13,744 bases of DNA from JBAZDV01 sp041669745 (GCA_041669745.1 JBAYAO010000033.1:1-13744); one strand, 5' to 3'; shown: positions 1-8,227, counted from the stretch's first letter. Notes: generated by a model not told the origin, from the letters alone. Numbers and translations are program-made.

Positions 1-1565
1 AAACCGAGCAGCTCCTTGGACTCCTCCGATTCGGTCTTTGCATCTTCCTTCTCTTTCTCGGATTCCAGTCCGAGGTCGTCAGTGGTCACGTTGCAGAATT
101 TTTTCCCGTCATATGCCTGGATAACGTTCATGACGAACTCATCCACGTCTTCGGTCAGGCAGAGTATGTCATATCCCTTCTCCCTGACAGGTTCTGCCTG
201 AGGAAGGTTCTTCGCGTGTTCGAATGTGTCCGCGGACACGAAGTATATGCGGTCCTGACCTTCCGGCATGGATTTTATGTAGTCGTCGAACGACACCATC
301 TTTCCGGTTTCTGCGGAACGGAACATAAGGAGGCCCTGCAGGAGTTCCTTGCGCGTGCCGTATTCGTCTACGATCCCATACTTTATCTGACGTCCGAAGC
401 TTGTGTAGAATTCCTCATAGGAGTCACGTTCCTCCTTCATGATGCGCTCCAGTTCCGCCTTCACCTTCTTGGTCAGGTTCGCTTCGGCGGATTTGAGTTG
501 GCGGTCATGCTGCAACACCTCTCTGGATATGTTGAGCGAGAAATCGGGTGAATCGACGACACCGCGTATGAATCTGAAACAGGGCGGCAGCAGATCCGCG
601 CATTTCTCCATGATCATAACACCGTTGGAATACAGTTGCAGACCCGGTTGGAAGTCGCGGGTGTAGAAGTCATAGGGCGCTCTTTTGGGGATGAATAGCA
701 TGGCCCTGTAACTGATCGCGCCTTCCGCGTTTATCCTGATCACCGATATGGGGTCCTCGAAGTCGCGGAATTTGTTTTTGTAGAACTCCTTACACTCCTC
801 ATCGGACGCTTCGGACTTACTCTTCTGCCATACGGGTACCATGCTGTTGACAACGGTATCCTGGACATGTGTGACGTACTCCTTCTTCGGTTTGCCGTCC
901 TTGTCGGTCTCTCCGGTCTCCTTGTACTCCCCCGACTCTATGTCCATGTGGATCGGCCAACGGATATAGTCCGAATATTTTTTCACAAGGTCCTCCACGG
1001 TGAACGTCTCCAGGTACTGGCTGTAATCGTCGCCGTCCTTGTCTTCTCTGATGTGCATTATGACATCGGTTCCTGGGTCGGCCTTCTCGCATTCTTTGAT
1101 GCTGTATCCTTCCAAACCATCGCTTTCCCATTTGTATGCCTGGTCGGTCCCGAATGCCCTGGAAACCACAGTTACCTTATCCGAGACCATGAAGGTGGAG
1201 TAGAAGCCCACGCCGAACTGTCCGATTATGCTATTGTCGTCGTCCCCGGTCTCCGTCTTGAAATCCAGGGAACCGCTGTGCGCTATGACACCCAGGTTCC
1301 TGTCCAAGTCATCCTTGCTCATCCCGATGCCGTTATCGGAGACTGTTATGGTGCGCGCATCCTTGTCGATGGCGATCCGGATCTTAAGATCGTCCTTGTT
1401 TATGTCCAATGACTGATCGGTCATTGCCCTGTAATTCAGTTTGTCGATCGCATCCGATGCGTTCGATATCACCTCACGGAGGAATATCTCCTTGTGGGTG
1501 TATATCGAATTGGCCATGAGGTCAAGGAGGCGTTTTGACTCAGTTTTGAACTGTTTCTTTGACAT
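1..1565 (-). CDS. htpG: Molecular chaperone HtpG (Hsp90 family), C-terminus cut by window edge
   Basis: HtpG is a cytosolic, dimeric, ATP-driven chaperone that remodels late folding intermediates and stress-damaged proteins. Translating the minus strand from the ATG at 1565 gives 521 uninterrupted codons to the window edge. The GHKL ATPase domain is clear: E31 and N35 in REVISNASDAIDKL, D77 in DNGIGM, and the lid motif GQFGVGFYS at 115-123. The middle domain carries SREVLQHDRQLK, with the arginine expected to contact the ATP phosphate. An acidic Glu/Lys-rich linker is visible at the end. Bacterial HtpG is usually about 620-640 residues, so roughly 100 residues of the dimerisation domain lie outside. 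The start is supported by GGAGTG at 1571-1576, five bases upstream. Hsp90 has long been regarded as missing from archaea, so this gene is probably of bacterial origin (inference). The family call itself is secure. Confidence 0.96.
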   Translation of the reverse strand, partial: MSKKQFKTESKRLLDLMANSIYTHKEIFLREVISNASDAIDKLNYRAMTDQSLDINKDDLKIRIAIDKDARTITVSDNGIGMSKDDLDRNLGVIAHSGSLDFKTETGDDDNSIIGQFGVGFYSTFMVSDKVTVVSRAFGTDQAYKWESDGLEGYSIKECEKADPGTDVIMHIREDKDGDDYSQYLETFTVEDLVKKYSDYIRWPIHMDIESGEYKETGETDKDGKPKKEYVTHVQDTVVNSMVPVWQKSKSEASDEECKEFYKNKFRDFEDPISVIRINAEGAISYRAMLFIPKRAPYDFYTRDFQPGLQLYSNGVMIMEKCADLLPPCFRFIRGVVDSPDFSLNISREVLQHDRQLKSAEANLTKKVKAELERIMKEERDSYEEFYTSFGRQIKYGIVDEYGTRKELLQGLLMFRSAETGKMVSFDDYIKSMPEGQDRIYFVSADTFEHAKNLPQAEPVREKGYDILCLTEDVDEFVMNVIQAYDGKKFCNVTTDDLGLESEKEKEDAKTESEESKELLG

Positions 1566-1570
1566 TTTTT

Positions 1571-1630
1571 CACTCCAAAGGTTTCTGTAGATTTTTTCGT
1601 TGGATTGTTTGTCCTTCTATAAAATATTTG
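1571..1630 (-). promoter_or_regulatory. htpG promoter and ribosome binding site
   Basis: On the minus strand an AT-rich box (CAAATATTTTATAG, 1630-1617) fits an archaeal TATA element. It lies about 50 bases before the htpG ATG. A purine-rich GGAGTG (1576-1571) follows, with five A residues before the start codon, and resembles the GGAGGTGA Shine-Dalgarno consensus. A short leader of roughly 25-30 bases is implied. No obvious heat-shock operator was recognised. Confidence 0.5.
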
Positions 1631-1736
1631 TTCTAATACCGTACAACTTGTCTGCAGTACACCGATACTGTGGCAAGCCAATTCGGATACCGGCCCTGAA
1701 ATCCGTTCCGTTTACTGCCTGTTTTAAATTTAGCCG

Positions 1737-1770
1737 GAATGGCAGCTGCGGCTCCAGAAGAATGCCATTC
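1737..1770. repeat. Perfect 8-bp inverted repeat between htpG and pyrG
   Basis: GAATGGCA at 1737-1744 is the exact reverse complement of TGCCATTC at 1763-1770, with an 18-base spacer. It sits between the two divergent promoters, just after an AT run (TTTTAAATTTA, about 1721-1731) that could itself be a TATA element. It could be a DNA operator or an RNA hairpin in a long pyrG leader; the sequence alone does not decide. The rest of 1566-1895 holds no convincing gene: the short ORFs there match nothing recognisable. Confidence 0.4.
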
Positions 1771-1853
1771 AACACGATCCGATGTTGATGAAGTCGTCGT
1801 AAAAACACCCGGAAAGCATTCATTTGACCACTCGGGTCGTAGAAAGACAAACA

Positions 1854-1863
1854 TTTTATGTAA
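1854..1863 (+). promoter_or_regulatory. pyrG TATA-like box
   Basis: TTTTATGTAA lies about 38 bases before the pyrG ATG at 1896. Transcription would start near 1885, leaving a leader of only about ten bases. No Shine-Dalgarno match is seen in that leader (CCCGTTGGTTCAAA), which suits near-leaderless archaeal initiation. Confidence 0.4.
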
Positions 1864-1895
1864 CCTACTTAATCTATTAATCCCGTTGGTTCAAA

Positions 1896-3503
1896 ATGAA
1901 ATTCATATTTATCACCGGCGGGGTTATATCTGGGCTCGGGAAAGGCGTGACGGCCTCGTCGATCGGGCGACTTCTGATCTCAAGGGGCCTATCTGTATCG
2001 GCGGTCAAGATCGATCCGTATCTCAACGTCGATGCTGGAACGATGAATCCCTTCGAACACGGAGAGGTCTACGTTCTGGATGACGGAGGCGAGGTCGATC
2101 TGGACCTCGGCAATTATGAGCGATTCATGGATCTCTCTCTGACGAGGGACCATAACATAACCACAGGGAAGGTCTACAGGTCCGTTATAGACAAGGAGAG
2201 GAGGGGAGAGTACCTCGGAAAGACCGTGCAGATCGTTCCGCACATAACGAACGAGATACGTTCGATGATAGTTCATACGGCTAAGAACACAGGTGCGGAT
2301 GTCACCATAGTGGAGGTCGGCGGTACCGTTGGTGACATGGAATCCATGCCGTTCCTCGAATCGGCAAGACAACTGCAGATGCAGGTGGGAAAGGACAACT
2401 GCATATTCATTCATGTTACCTATGTTCCGAAGCTCTCAACCGTGGGGGAACAGAAGACCAAGCCCACGCAGCATTCGGTGAAGGAGCTCATGAGTCTGGG
2501 GATAATCCCAGACATAATCGTCGGGAGGTCCTCGGAGAAGATGACCGACGGTATACGCAAGAAAATATCGATGTTCTGCAATGTTCCCGTGAACGCGATA
2601 ATATCAGCGCAGGACGCACGTTCGATATACGAGGTGCCGATAACGTTGGAGGAACAGGGGATAACGGAGTACATCATCGAACTTCTCAAGCTGAGGGCCT
2701 CCATTTCGGAAAGGAGGATGGAGGATTGGGAGGACTATCTGGACAGCGTACTGCGTCCGAACGACGAGGTATGTGTAGCCATAGTCGGTAAATACACGGC
2801 ACTGGCAGATTCATACCTCAGTCAATTGGAATCTCTGACGCATGCAGGTGCCAAGATGAATACCAAGGTCAGGGTGAAGTTCGTCGATTCCGACGATCTT
2901 CTGAAGGATACGTCTCCGTTGAACGGCGTTCATGGTATACTCATCCCCGGAGGATTCGGCGTCAGGGGTGTGGAAGGTAAGATAGTAGCATCCAGGTTCT
3001 CAAGGGAACACAAGATCCCGTTCCTGGGGGTGTGTCTCGGCTTCCAGGTCGCCACCATCGGTATCGCGAGGGATATGCTCGGTCTTGAGAATGCCGACAG
3101 TACCGAGTTCAATCCGAAGACGGACGATCCCGTCATTTTCCTCATGGACGAGCAGAAGACCGTCAAGGACAAGGGCGCCACCATGCGTCTCGGTGCGCAG
3201 GATGTCTACATCCAGAAAGGTTCGAAGGCATACGGGCTGTACAATTCCGAAAAGGTATCGGAGAGACACAGACACAGGTACGAGATAAATCCGCAGTACA
3301 TCGACAGGTTGGAGACCGCGGGCTGGAGATTCACCGGACGCTCGGACAGTGGGAAGAGGATGGAGATCGGTGAATTGGAGGGGCATCCTTTCTTCGTTGC
3401 ATCGCAATTCCATCCTGAGTTCAAATCCAGACCTCTGTCGCCGTCGCCTTTGCACAGGGGATTGGTCGCTGCCGCCCTGGAATACAAGAATTCGCTGTCT
3501 TGA
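1896..3503 (+). CDS. pyrG: CTP synthase (glutamine hydrolysing)
   Basis: PyrG makes CTP from UTP, ATP and glutamine, the last step of pyrimidine nucleotide synthesis, in the cytosol. The 535-residue product is full length (E. coli 545). The N-terminal synthetase domain (about 1-265) opens with the P-loop GGVISGLGKG and contains KIDPYLNVDAGTMNPFEHGE. The C-terminal class I glutamine amidotransferase domain carries the nucleophile C380 in FLGVCLGFQ, the oxyanion-hole segment IPGGFGVRG, and H506 and E508 in FHPEFKSRP, so the Cys-His-Glu triad is complete. The variant VLDDGGEVDLDLGNYERF, followed by ITTGKVYRSVIDKERRG, is the archaeal form and is the best taxonomic marker in the window. The ATG at 1896 is chosen because the conserved MKFIFITGG begins there. 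Stop is TGA. Confidence 0.98.
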   Translation: MKFIFITGGVISGLGKGVTASSIGRLLISRGLSVSAVKIDPYLNVDAGTMNPFEHGEVYVLDDGGEVDLDLGNYERFMDLSLTRDHNITTGKVYRSVIDKERRGEYLGKTVQIVPHITNEIRSMIVHTAKNTGADVTIVEVGGTVGDMESMPFLESARQLQMQVGKDNCIFIHVTYVPKLSTVGEQKTKPTQHSVKELMSLGIIPDIIVGRSSEKMTDGIRKKISMFCNVPVNAIISAQDARSIYEVPITLEEQGITEYIIELLKLRASISERRMEDWEDYLDSVLRPNDEVCVAIVGKYTALADSYLSQLESLTHAGAKMNTKVRVKFVDSDDLLKDTSPLNGVHGILIPGGFGVRGVEGKIVASRFSREHKIPFLGVCLGFQVATIGIARDMLGLENADSTEFNPKTDDPVIFLMDEQKTVKDKGATMRLGAQDVYIQKGSKAYGLYNSEKVSERHRHRYEINPQYIDRLETAGWRFTGRSDSGKRMEIGELEGHPFFVASQFHPEFKSRPLSPSPLHRGLVAAALEYKNSLS

Positions 3504-3534
3504 TCCGATCGGATTTTAGATAGACATCTGTCTA
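3503..3534. repeat. Palindrome plus inverted repeat just after pyrG; possible termination region
   Basis: ATCCGATCGGAT (3503-3514) is a perfect 12-base palindrome that starts on the last base of the pyrG stop codon and is followed by TTTT. Directly after it, TAGACA (3521-3526) and TGTCTA (3529-3534) form a second inverted repeat with a two-base centre. The T run could support archaeal termination, but the hairpins are small, and a protein-binding site is an equal possibility. Confidence 0.35.
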
Positions 3535-3574
3535 GCGAAACGCACGTACGGAGAGCGGATGCGTTGGAGCATGG

Positions 3575-3612
3575 AAATATATATTAGCGATAAAGAAATC
3601 TCAGGCACGTGC
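3575..3612 (+). promoter_or_regulatory. gltB promoter candidate with palindrome at the predicted transcription start
   Basis: AAATATATATTA (about 3575-3586) is a strong TATA-like element. The perfect palindrome GCACGTGC (3605-3612) lies about 25 bases after its centre, where transcription should begin, a typical place for a repressor site. The gltB start at 3723 would then have a leader of about 115 bases, long compared with neighbouring genes. A weaker TATA-like ATTTATGA near 3639 could give a shorter transcript. No NrpR-type GGAA-N6-TTCC nitrogen operator was seen. Confidence 0.4.
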
Positions 3613-3641
3613 AGATGTACATTTGAGCAAAGGTCAGATTT

Positions 3642-3713
3642 ATGACAAACGGTTTGAGACAGAGAGTGTCCGTTCGAGGTCCGGGTTTTCCGAGCGGCGG
3701 TCGTATGTGTTGA
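3642..3713 (+). CDS. Possible 23-codon leader ORF upstream of gltB
   Basis: ATG at 3642 opens a frame of 23 codons (MTNGLRQRVSVRG... ending GGRMC) that stops with TGA at 3711-3713, nine bases before the gltB TTG codon. A weak AGGT lies seven bases upstream. The stop falls where ribosomes finishing the leader could re-initiate on the weak TTG start. The peptide has no recognised homologue and the frame could be chance, so this is low confidence. Confidence 0.22.
   Translation: MTNGLRQRVSVRGPGFPSGGRMC
3670..3697 (+). repeat. Hairpin in the gltB leader
   Basis: CCGTTCG (3670-3676) pairs with CGAGCGG (3691-3697) over seven base pairs, one of them a G-U wobble, around a 14-base loop. It ends 25 bases before the gltB start codon and lies inside the possible leader ORF. 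It could affect ribosome access. It does not match any riboswitch consensus I recognise. Confidence 0.3.
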
Positions 3714-3722
3714 AGGAAGGGA

Positions 3723-6700
3723 TTGAAGATTAGAACGGCAGAGGGGTTGTACGATCCGGTCAATGAGCACGACGCATGTGGTGTCGGTATGGTGGCCGAT
3801 ATCAGCGGGAGGAAGGACCATCAGATAATAGAGAACGGTCTCAGGATACTGGAGAACATGGCGCACAGGGGAGCGGAGAACGCCGACGGTATGACCGGGG
3901 ATGGTTCGGGCATACTGGTACAGATTCCGCACGACTTCATCGTGTCCCAGGGGATATCCGTACCGGAAGCCGGAAGGTACGGTACGGGAATAATATTCCT
4001 GCCGAGGGATATCGCGCTGCAGAGAGTATGCATGGAGACGTTCAGGTCGAAATGCGAGAAATTCGGTCTTGGCATAATAGCAGAGAGAGAGGTCCCTGTC
4101 GATCACGATTCTGCCGGTCCGCTTGCAAGAGAGGTCGAGCCGTATATGGTCCAGGTGTTCGTCGCCGGATCTTTCGATCAGGATGTTCTGGAGCAAAGGC
4201 TGTTCCGTCTCAGGAAGGAGGTGGGCAACGAACTCGCGAAGCTGACCGATGAATTCTACATATGCAGTCTTTCATCGAAGTGTATGGTCTACAAGGGCAT
4301 GCTGACTCCGAAACAGTTAAGAGGGTACTATCCGGACCTCACGCATCCGCAGTTCAGATCGGCATTGGCATTGGTGCACTCAAGATTCAGCACCAACACG
4401 TTCCCGATGTGGAAACTCGCCCAGCCCTTCAGGATGCTCTGTCACAACGGGGAGATAAACACGATCCGTGCGAACAGGGATTGGATGGCCGCCAGGGAGA
4501 GCGTTATGCAGTCCGACAAGCTCCCGGATATGAAGGACCTGTATCCGATAATACAGGACGGTATGAGCGACAGTGCGTCATTGGACAATGTCTTCGAGTT
4601 TCTGGTAAGGTCCGGAAAGACCATACCGAACGTGCTAACGATGATGATACCGGAGTCATGGAACGACAAGAATCCGATTCCGGATGAACTAAAAGCGTAT
4701 TACGAGTATCACAGCATACTAATGGAGCCGTGGGACGGACCGGCGGCCGTGCTGTTCACCGACGGAAGATATGCCGGCGGGATGCTGGACCGCAACGGAT
4801 TGCGTCCCGTGAGGTACACCGTTACGAAGGACGGGATGATCGTTATGGCATCCGAGGCGGGTGTCATACAGATGGATGACGATAGGATAGAGAGCACGGG
4901 AAGGCTAAGGCCCGGTAAGATGCTCATGATAGACCTGCAGGAGAAGAGGATACTCCATGACAGCGATATCAAGGATGAACTTGCGAAAGAGTACCCGTAC
5001 AGAAGGTGGTTGGATAGGAATCGTGTCGAGATGGAGACCGTATCGTCCGGGAGGAAGGTCGAAAGGAAGGTAGCCGGATACGAGCATTTCCTCAGGATGT
5101 TCGGTTATACCAAGGAGGATTCGGGCGTGGTGATAGGTCCGATGGCGACAAACGGAAGCGAGCCGTCCGGATCCATGGGCAACGATACACCGTTGGCGGT
5201 ACTCTCGGAAAAGCCTCAGAGGCTCTTCAATTATTTCAGGCAGATGTTCGCGCAGGTCACGAATCCTCCGATAGATCCGATAAGGGAAGAACTGGTTATG
5301 TCCCTGACAGGATATGTCGGGTCGATACACTGGAATATTCTGGATCCTATGCCGGAGCTTTGCAAGGTCGTGAAACTGAAGCATCCGATCATAACCGACA
5401 GGGAATTGGATCTGATCAGGAATCTGCAGTACAAGGGATTCAGGACTGCGACCGTCGAGATAACGTTCACTCGTGAGGAAGGACTCGAAATCGCATTGGA
5501 CAGGATATGCAGCATGACAGAGGATGCGGTGGATGAGGGTGCGGCGTACGTCATACTTTCCGACAGGACCGCAGACGAATGTAACATTCCGATACCTTCG
5601 CTGTTGGCGGTCTCGGCCGTGCATCAATACCTCTCCGACAGGAAGAAAAGGGTCCAGACCGCACTTGTAGTGGAATCGGGAGAGCCCAGGGAAGTAATGC
5701 ATTTCGGTCTCTTGTTCGGATACGGCGCAAATGCGGTGAATCCGTACATGGCCTTTTCCCTGATAGAATCGATGGTCTCGGATGGCAGATTGAAGATCGA
5801 TGTGGATACCGCCGAACGGAATTACATCAGGGCATCCGAGAAGGGCCTGCTGAAGATAATCTCAAAGATGGGCATATCGACCCTGAGGAGCTATCGCGGC
5901 GCGAAACTGTATGAGGCGCTGGGGATAGGCAGCGACGTAATCGACAGATATTTCCGCGGAACGGCATCCAATATAGGCGGCATATCACTGCAAGATATAG
6001 AAGAGGATGCCGTCGGCTCGCATACGTGTTCATTCGAGGAGGACGGCGTTCCGGCCGAAACCGATATAGGTCAGTACATCTACAAGAAGGACGGAGAAGC
6101 GCATTCCTGGTGTCCCGCCACCATAAGGGCATTGCACAGGGCCGTTAGGGAGAACGATCCCCTCTCGTATCAGGAATTCGCGGATACTTCGGACGGCAAG
6201 CTATTTTTCGTAAGGGACCTCATGGATCTGAAAGGATCGTCCATACGACTGGACGAGGTCGAATCCGTCGATTCGATAATGAGACGGTTCGTCACCGGTG
6301 CGATGTCGTTCGGTTCCATAAGCAGAGAGGCCCACGAGACATTGGCCGAGGCCATGAATGCCATCGGCGGGAAGAGCAATACCGGAGAAGGGGGAGAGGA
6401 TCCCGCACGCTTCAGACCGTATGCAGACGGAAGGAATACAAGGAATGCCATCAAACAGATAGCTTCCGGAAGATTCGGAGTGACCACGGAGTATCTGGTG
6501 AACGCGGACGAGATCCAGATAAAGATAGCACAGGGTGCGAAACCCGGCGAAGGCGGACAATTGTTGGGATTCAAAGTGGATGAGGTCATCGCCGCAACCA
6601 GGCGTACTATGCCCGGCATCACTCTGATATCGCCACCGCCTCATCACGACATATACTCCATTGAGGATCTGAAGCAGCTCATATTCGACATGAGGTGTGT

Positions 6701-8108
6701 CAATCCTTCCGCAAGGATAAGTGTCAAGCTCGTTTCGGAGAACGGTGTGGGCACGATAGCGGCCGGTGTCGTCAAGGCCGGTGCGGACATAGTGCTGATA
6801 AGCGGTTCGGACGGAGGGACGGGCGCAAGTCCGCTGTCCTCCATAAGATATGCCGGTCTCCCATGGGAATTGGGTCTTGCGGAATCACAACAGACCCTGA
6901 TACTGAACGGATTGCGGAAGAGGGTGCGTCTCCAGGTCGATGGTCAGATCAGAACCGGCAGGGATGTGGTGATCGCCGCTCTGTTGGGCGCCGAGGAATA
7001 CGGATTCTCCACCGCGCCGCTGATCGTCATGGGATGCGTGATGGACCGCAAGTGTCATACAAATCAGTGTCCGGTAGGGATAGCTACACAGAACGCGGAT
7101 CTGCGTGCGAAATTCAAAGGTACTAAGGAACAGCTGATACGGTATTTCAGATTCGTCGCGGAGGACGTGAGAAGACACTTGGCGTCATTGGGTCTACGTT
7201 CGTTGGAAGATGCCATAGGGCGTTCCGATCTGATAACCAAAAAGGTCACGGGGATCGAGAAGGCCGATTCGGTGGACATCTCCAAAGTTATCCTGAGGGT
7301 TTGCGGATCGAAAGAATCCGTTCACGGATATCATGAAGGTCAGCAGATCCTCGACAGCAGGATCATAGAAGATGTCCTGTCGTCATCTGACGGCGAGATC
7401 GATCTGTCATACGGCATATCGAATGTCGACCGTTCGGTCGGAGCGGCGCTATCCGGAGAGCTGGTGAGGAAAAATCTGCACAGGGACATCACTATAAGAT
7501 TCACCGGTATCGCGGGTCAGAGCTTTGGAGCGTTCCTGGTAGAAGGATTGACTTTCACTTTGGTCGGCGGAGCCAACGATTATGTGGCCAAAGGTCTCAA
7601 CGGAGGAAAGGTAGCGATACTTCCGTCGAACGGGGACGTCACAGAGAATGTCATCGCGGGAAATACCATAGCATACGGCGCGACGTCCGGAGAGCTGTAC
7701 ATCAGGGGTACGGTCGGAGAGAGGTTCTGTGTGCGCAACAGCGGGGCGGTCGCCGTTGTGGAGGGTACAGGGGACCATTGCTGCGAATACATGACGGGCG
7801 GAAGGGCAGTGATCCTCGGTAGCGTGGGCAGGAACTTCGCCGCGGGTATGTCTGGAGGCATAGCGTATGTGCTCAACGAGGACGGTATGTTCGACAGACA
7901 TTGCAATATGGACATGGTGGAACTGTCGTTGCTGGATGAGGACGACGAGGGAGAACTTCGTTCTATGATCGAATCGCACCTCAGGTACACGGGCAGTCCG
8001 AAGGCCAGGGCGATTCTAGAAGAATGGGAATCATGTCGGTCCGGATTCCTAAAGGTCTTACCGATAGGCTACAAGGGGCTGCTGATGAAGAACAGGATCT
8101 GCAATTGA
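3723..8108 (+). CDS. gltB: Glutamate synthase, full-length large (alpha) subunit
   Basis: Glutamate synthase converts glutamine plus 2-oxoglutarate into two glutamates. The 1461-residue product has the full bacterial domain order. A class II amidotransferase domain (about 19-400) has the nucleophile C19 after an 18-residue propeptide (NEHDA|CGVGM), plus HSRFSTNTFP (219-228) and HNGEIN (241-246). A central domain follows, with QVTNPPIDPIREE. The FMN synthase domain (about 790-1190) has KIAQGAKPGEGGQ near 940 and the 3Fe-4S cysteines C1105, C1111, C1116. The C-terminal GXGXG beta-helix begins around 1260. The TTG at 3723 is the only sensible start: an in-frame TGA lies at 3711-3713, C19 fixes the N-terminus, and AGGAAGGG precedes it closely. 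No gltD (NADPH subunit) adjoins the gene, so it may use ferredoxin or a distant partner (inference). Many archaea instead split this enzyme into separate polypeptides. Stop is TGA. Confidence 0.96.
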   Translation: MKIRTAEGLYDPVNEHDACGVGMVADISGRKDHQIIENGLRILENMAHRGAENADGMTGDGSGILVQIPHDFIVSQGISVPEAGRYGTGIIFLPRDIALQRVCMETFRSKCEKFGLGIIAEREVPVDHDSAGPLAREVEPYMVQVFVAGSFDQDVLEQRLFRLRKEVGNELAKLTDEFYICSLSSKCMVYKGMLTPKQLRGYYPDLTHPQFRSALALVHSRFSTNTFPMWKLAQPFRMLCHNGEINTIRANRDWMAARESVMQSDKLPDMKDLYPIIQDGMSDSASLDNVFEFLVRSGKTIPNVLTMMIPESWNDKNPIPDELKAYYEYHSILMEPWDGPAAVLFTDGRYAGGMLDRNGLRPVRYTVTKDGMIVMASEAGVIQMDDDRIESTGRLRPGKMLMIDLQEKRILHDSDIKDELAKEYPYRRWLDRNRVEMETVSSGRKVERKVAGYEHFLRMFGYTKEDSGVVIGPMATNGSEPSGSMGNDTPLAVLSEKPQRLFNYFRQMFAQVTNPPIDPIREELVMSLTGYVGSIHWNILDPMPELCKVVKLKHPIITDRELDLIRNLQYKGFRTATVEITFTREEGLEIALDRICSMTEDAVDEGAAYVILSDRTADECNIPIPSLLAVSAVHQYLSDRKKRVQTALVVESGEPREVMHFGLLFGYGANAVNPYMAFSLIESMVSDGRLKIDVDTAERNYIRASEKGLLKIISKMGISTLRSYRGAKLYEALGIGSDVIDRYFRGTASNIGGISLQDIEEDAVGSHTCSFEEDGVPAETDIGQYIYKKDGEAHSWCPATIRALHRAVRENDPLSYQEFADTSDGKLFFVRDLMDLKGSSIRLDEVESVDSIMRRFVTGAMSFGSISREAHETLAEAMNAIGGKSNTGEGGEDPARFRPYADGRNTRNAIKQIASGRFGVTTEYLVNADEIQIKIAQGAKPGEGGQLLGFKVDEVIAATRRTMPGITLISPPPHHDIYSIEDLKQLIFDMRCVNPSARISVKLVSENGVGTIAAGVVKAGADIVLISGSDGGTGASPLSSIRYAGLPWELGLAESQQTLILNGLRKRVRLQVDGQIRTGRDVVIAALLGAEEYGFSTAPLIVMGCVMDRKCHTNQCPVGIATQNADLRAKFKGTKEQLIRYFRFVAEDVRRHLASLGLRSLEDAIGRSDLITKKVTGIEKADSVDISKVILRVCGSKESVHGYHEGQQILDSRIIEDVLSSSDGEIDLSYGISNVDRSVGAALSGELVRKNLHRDITIRFTGIAGQSFGAFLVEGLTFTLVGGANDYVAKGLNGGKVAILPSNGDVTENVIAGNTIAYGATSGELYIRGTVGERFCVRNSGAVAVVEGTGDHCCEYMTGGRAVILGSVGRNFAAGMSGGIAYVLNEDGMFDRHCNMDMVELSLLDEDDEGELRSMIESHLRYTGSPKARAILEEWESCRSGFLKVLPIGYKGLLMKNRICN

Positions 8109-8166
8109 TCCCTCTGACGTATCCTATCTATTCATTCATCCGACCGACTAGGTCCGTTATACATCG

Positions 8167-8174
8167 TATAAATA
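8167..8174 (+). promoter_or_regulatory. TATA box for the TRIC-family gene
   Basis: TATAAATA is a near-ideal archaeal TATA element. Transcription should start around 8193-8197, giving the gene its own promoter rather than read-through from gltB, which ends 58 bases earlier. GGATGAGATC (8211-8220) matches the GGAGGTGATC Shine-Dalgarno consensus at 8 of 10 positions and sits six bases before the ATG at 8227. Confidence 0.5.
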
Positions 8175-8191
8175 GGTCCGCAGTCGATATC

Positions 8192-8227
8192 ATGGCAGAG
8201 GCGCGGAATTGGATGAGATCCATGTGA
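8192..8227 (+). CDS. Possible 11-codon ORF overlapping the TRIC start (TGATG)
   Basis: ATG at 8192 lies about 22 bases after the centre of the TATA box, a leaderless spacing, and opens MAEARNWMRSM followed by TGA. The stop and the TRIC ATG share one base (TGATG, 8225-8229), the classic layout for coupled translation. The frame is short and may be chance. Confidence 0.18.
   Translation: MAEARNWMRSM

Noticed and set aside
867..1412. 181-codon ORF on the plus strand
   Set aside because: It lies entirely antisense to the htpG ATPase domain, whose protein motifs are unmistakable; the antisense product has no recognisable motif.
1739..2083. 114-codon plus-strand ORF at the start of pyrG
   Set aside because: It overlaps the conserved pyrG N-terminus in another frame, and its product is low-complexity Arg/Asp-rich sequence without family features.
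3575..3722. NrpR nitrogen operator upstream of gltB
   Set aside because: I looked for GGAA-N6-TTCC, the site used in methanogens, and found none; the palindrome GCACGTGC is a different sequence.
3516..4196. 226-codon ORF on the minus strand
   Set aside because: It is antisense to the gltB amidotransferase domain and its leader; the product is His/Arg/Tyr/Ser-rich, typical of a shadow frame.
4905..5702. 265-codon ORF on the minus strand
   Set aside because: It is antisense to the central domain of gltB; the open frame follows from gltB codon bias and shows no domain.
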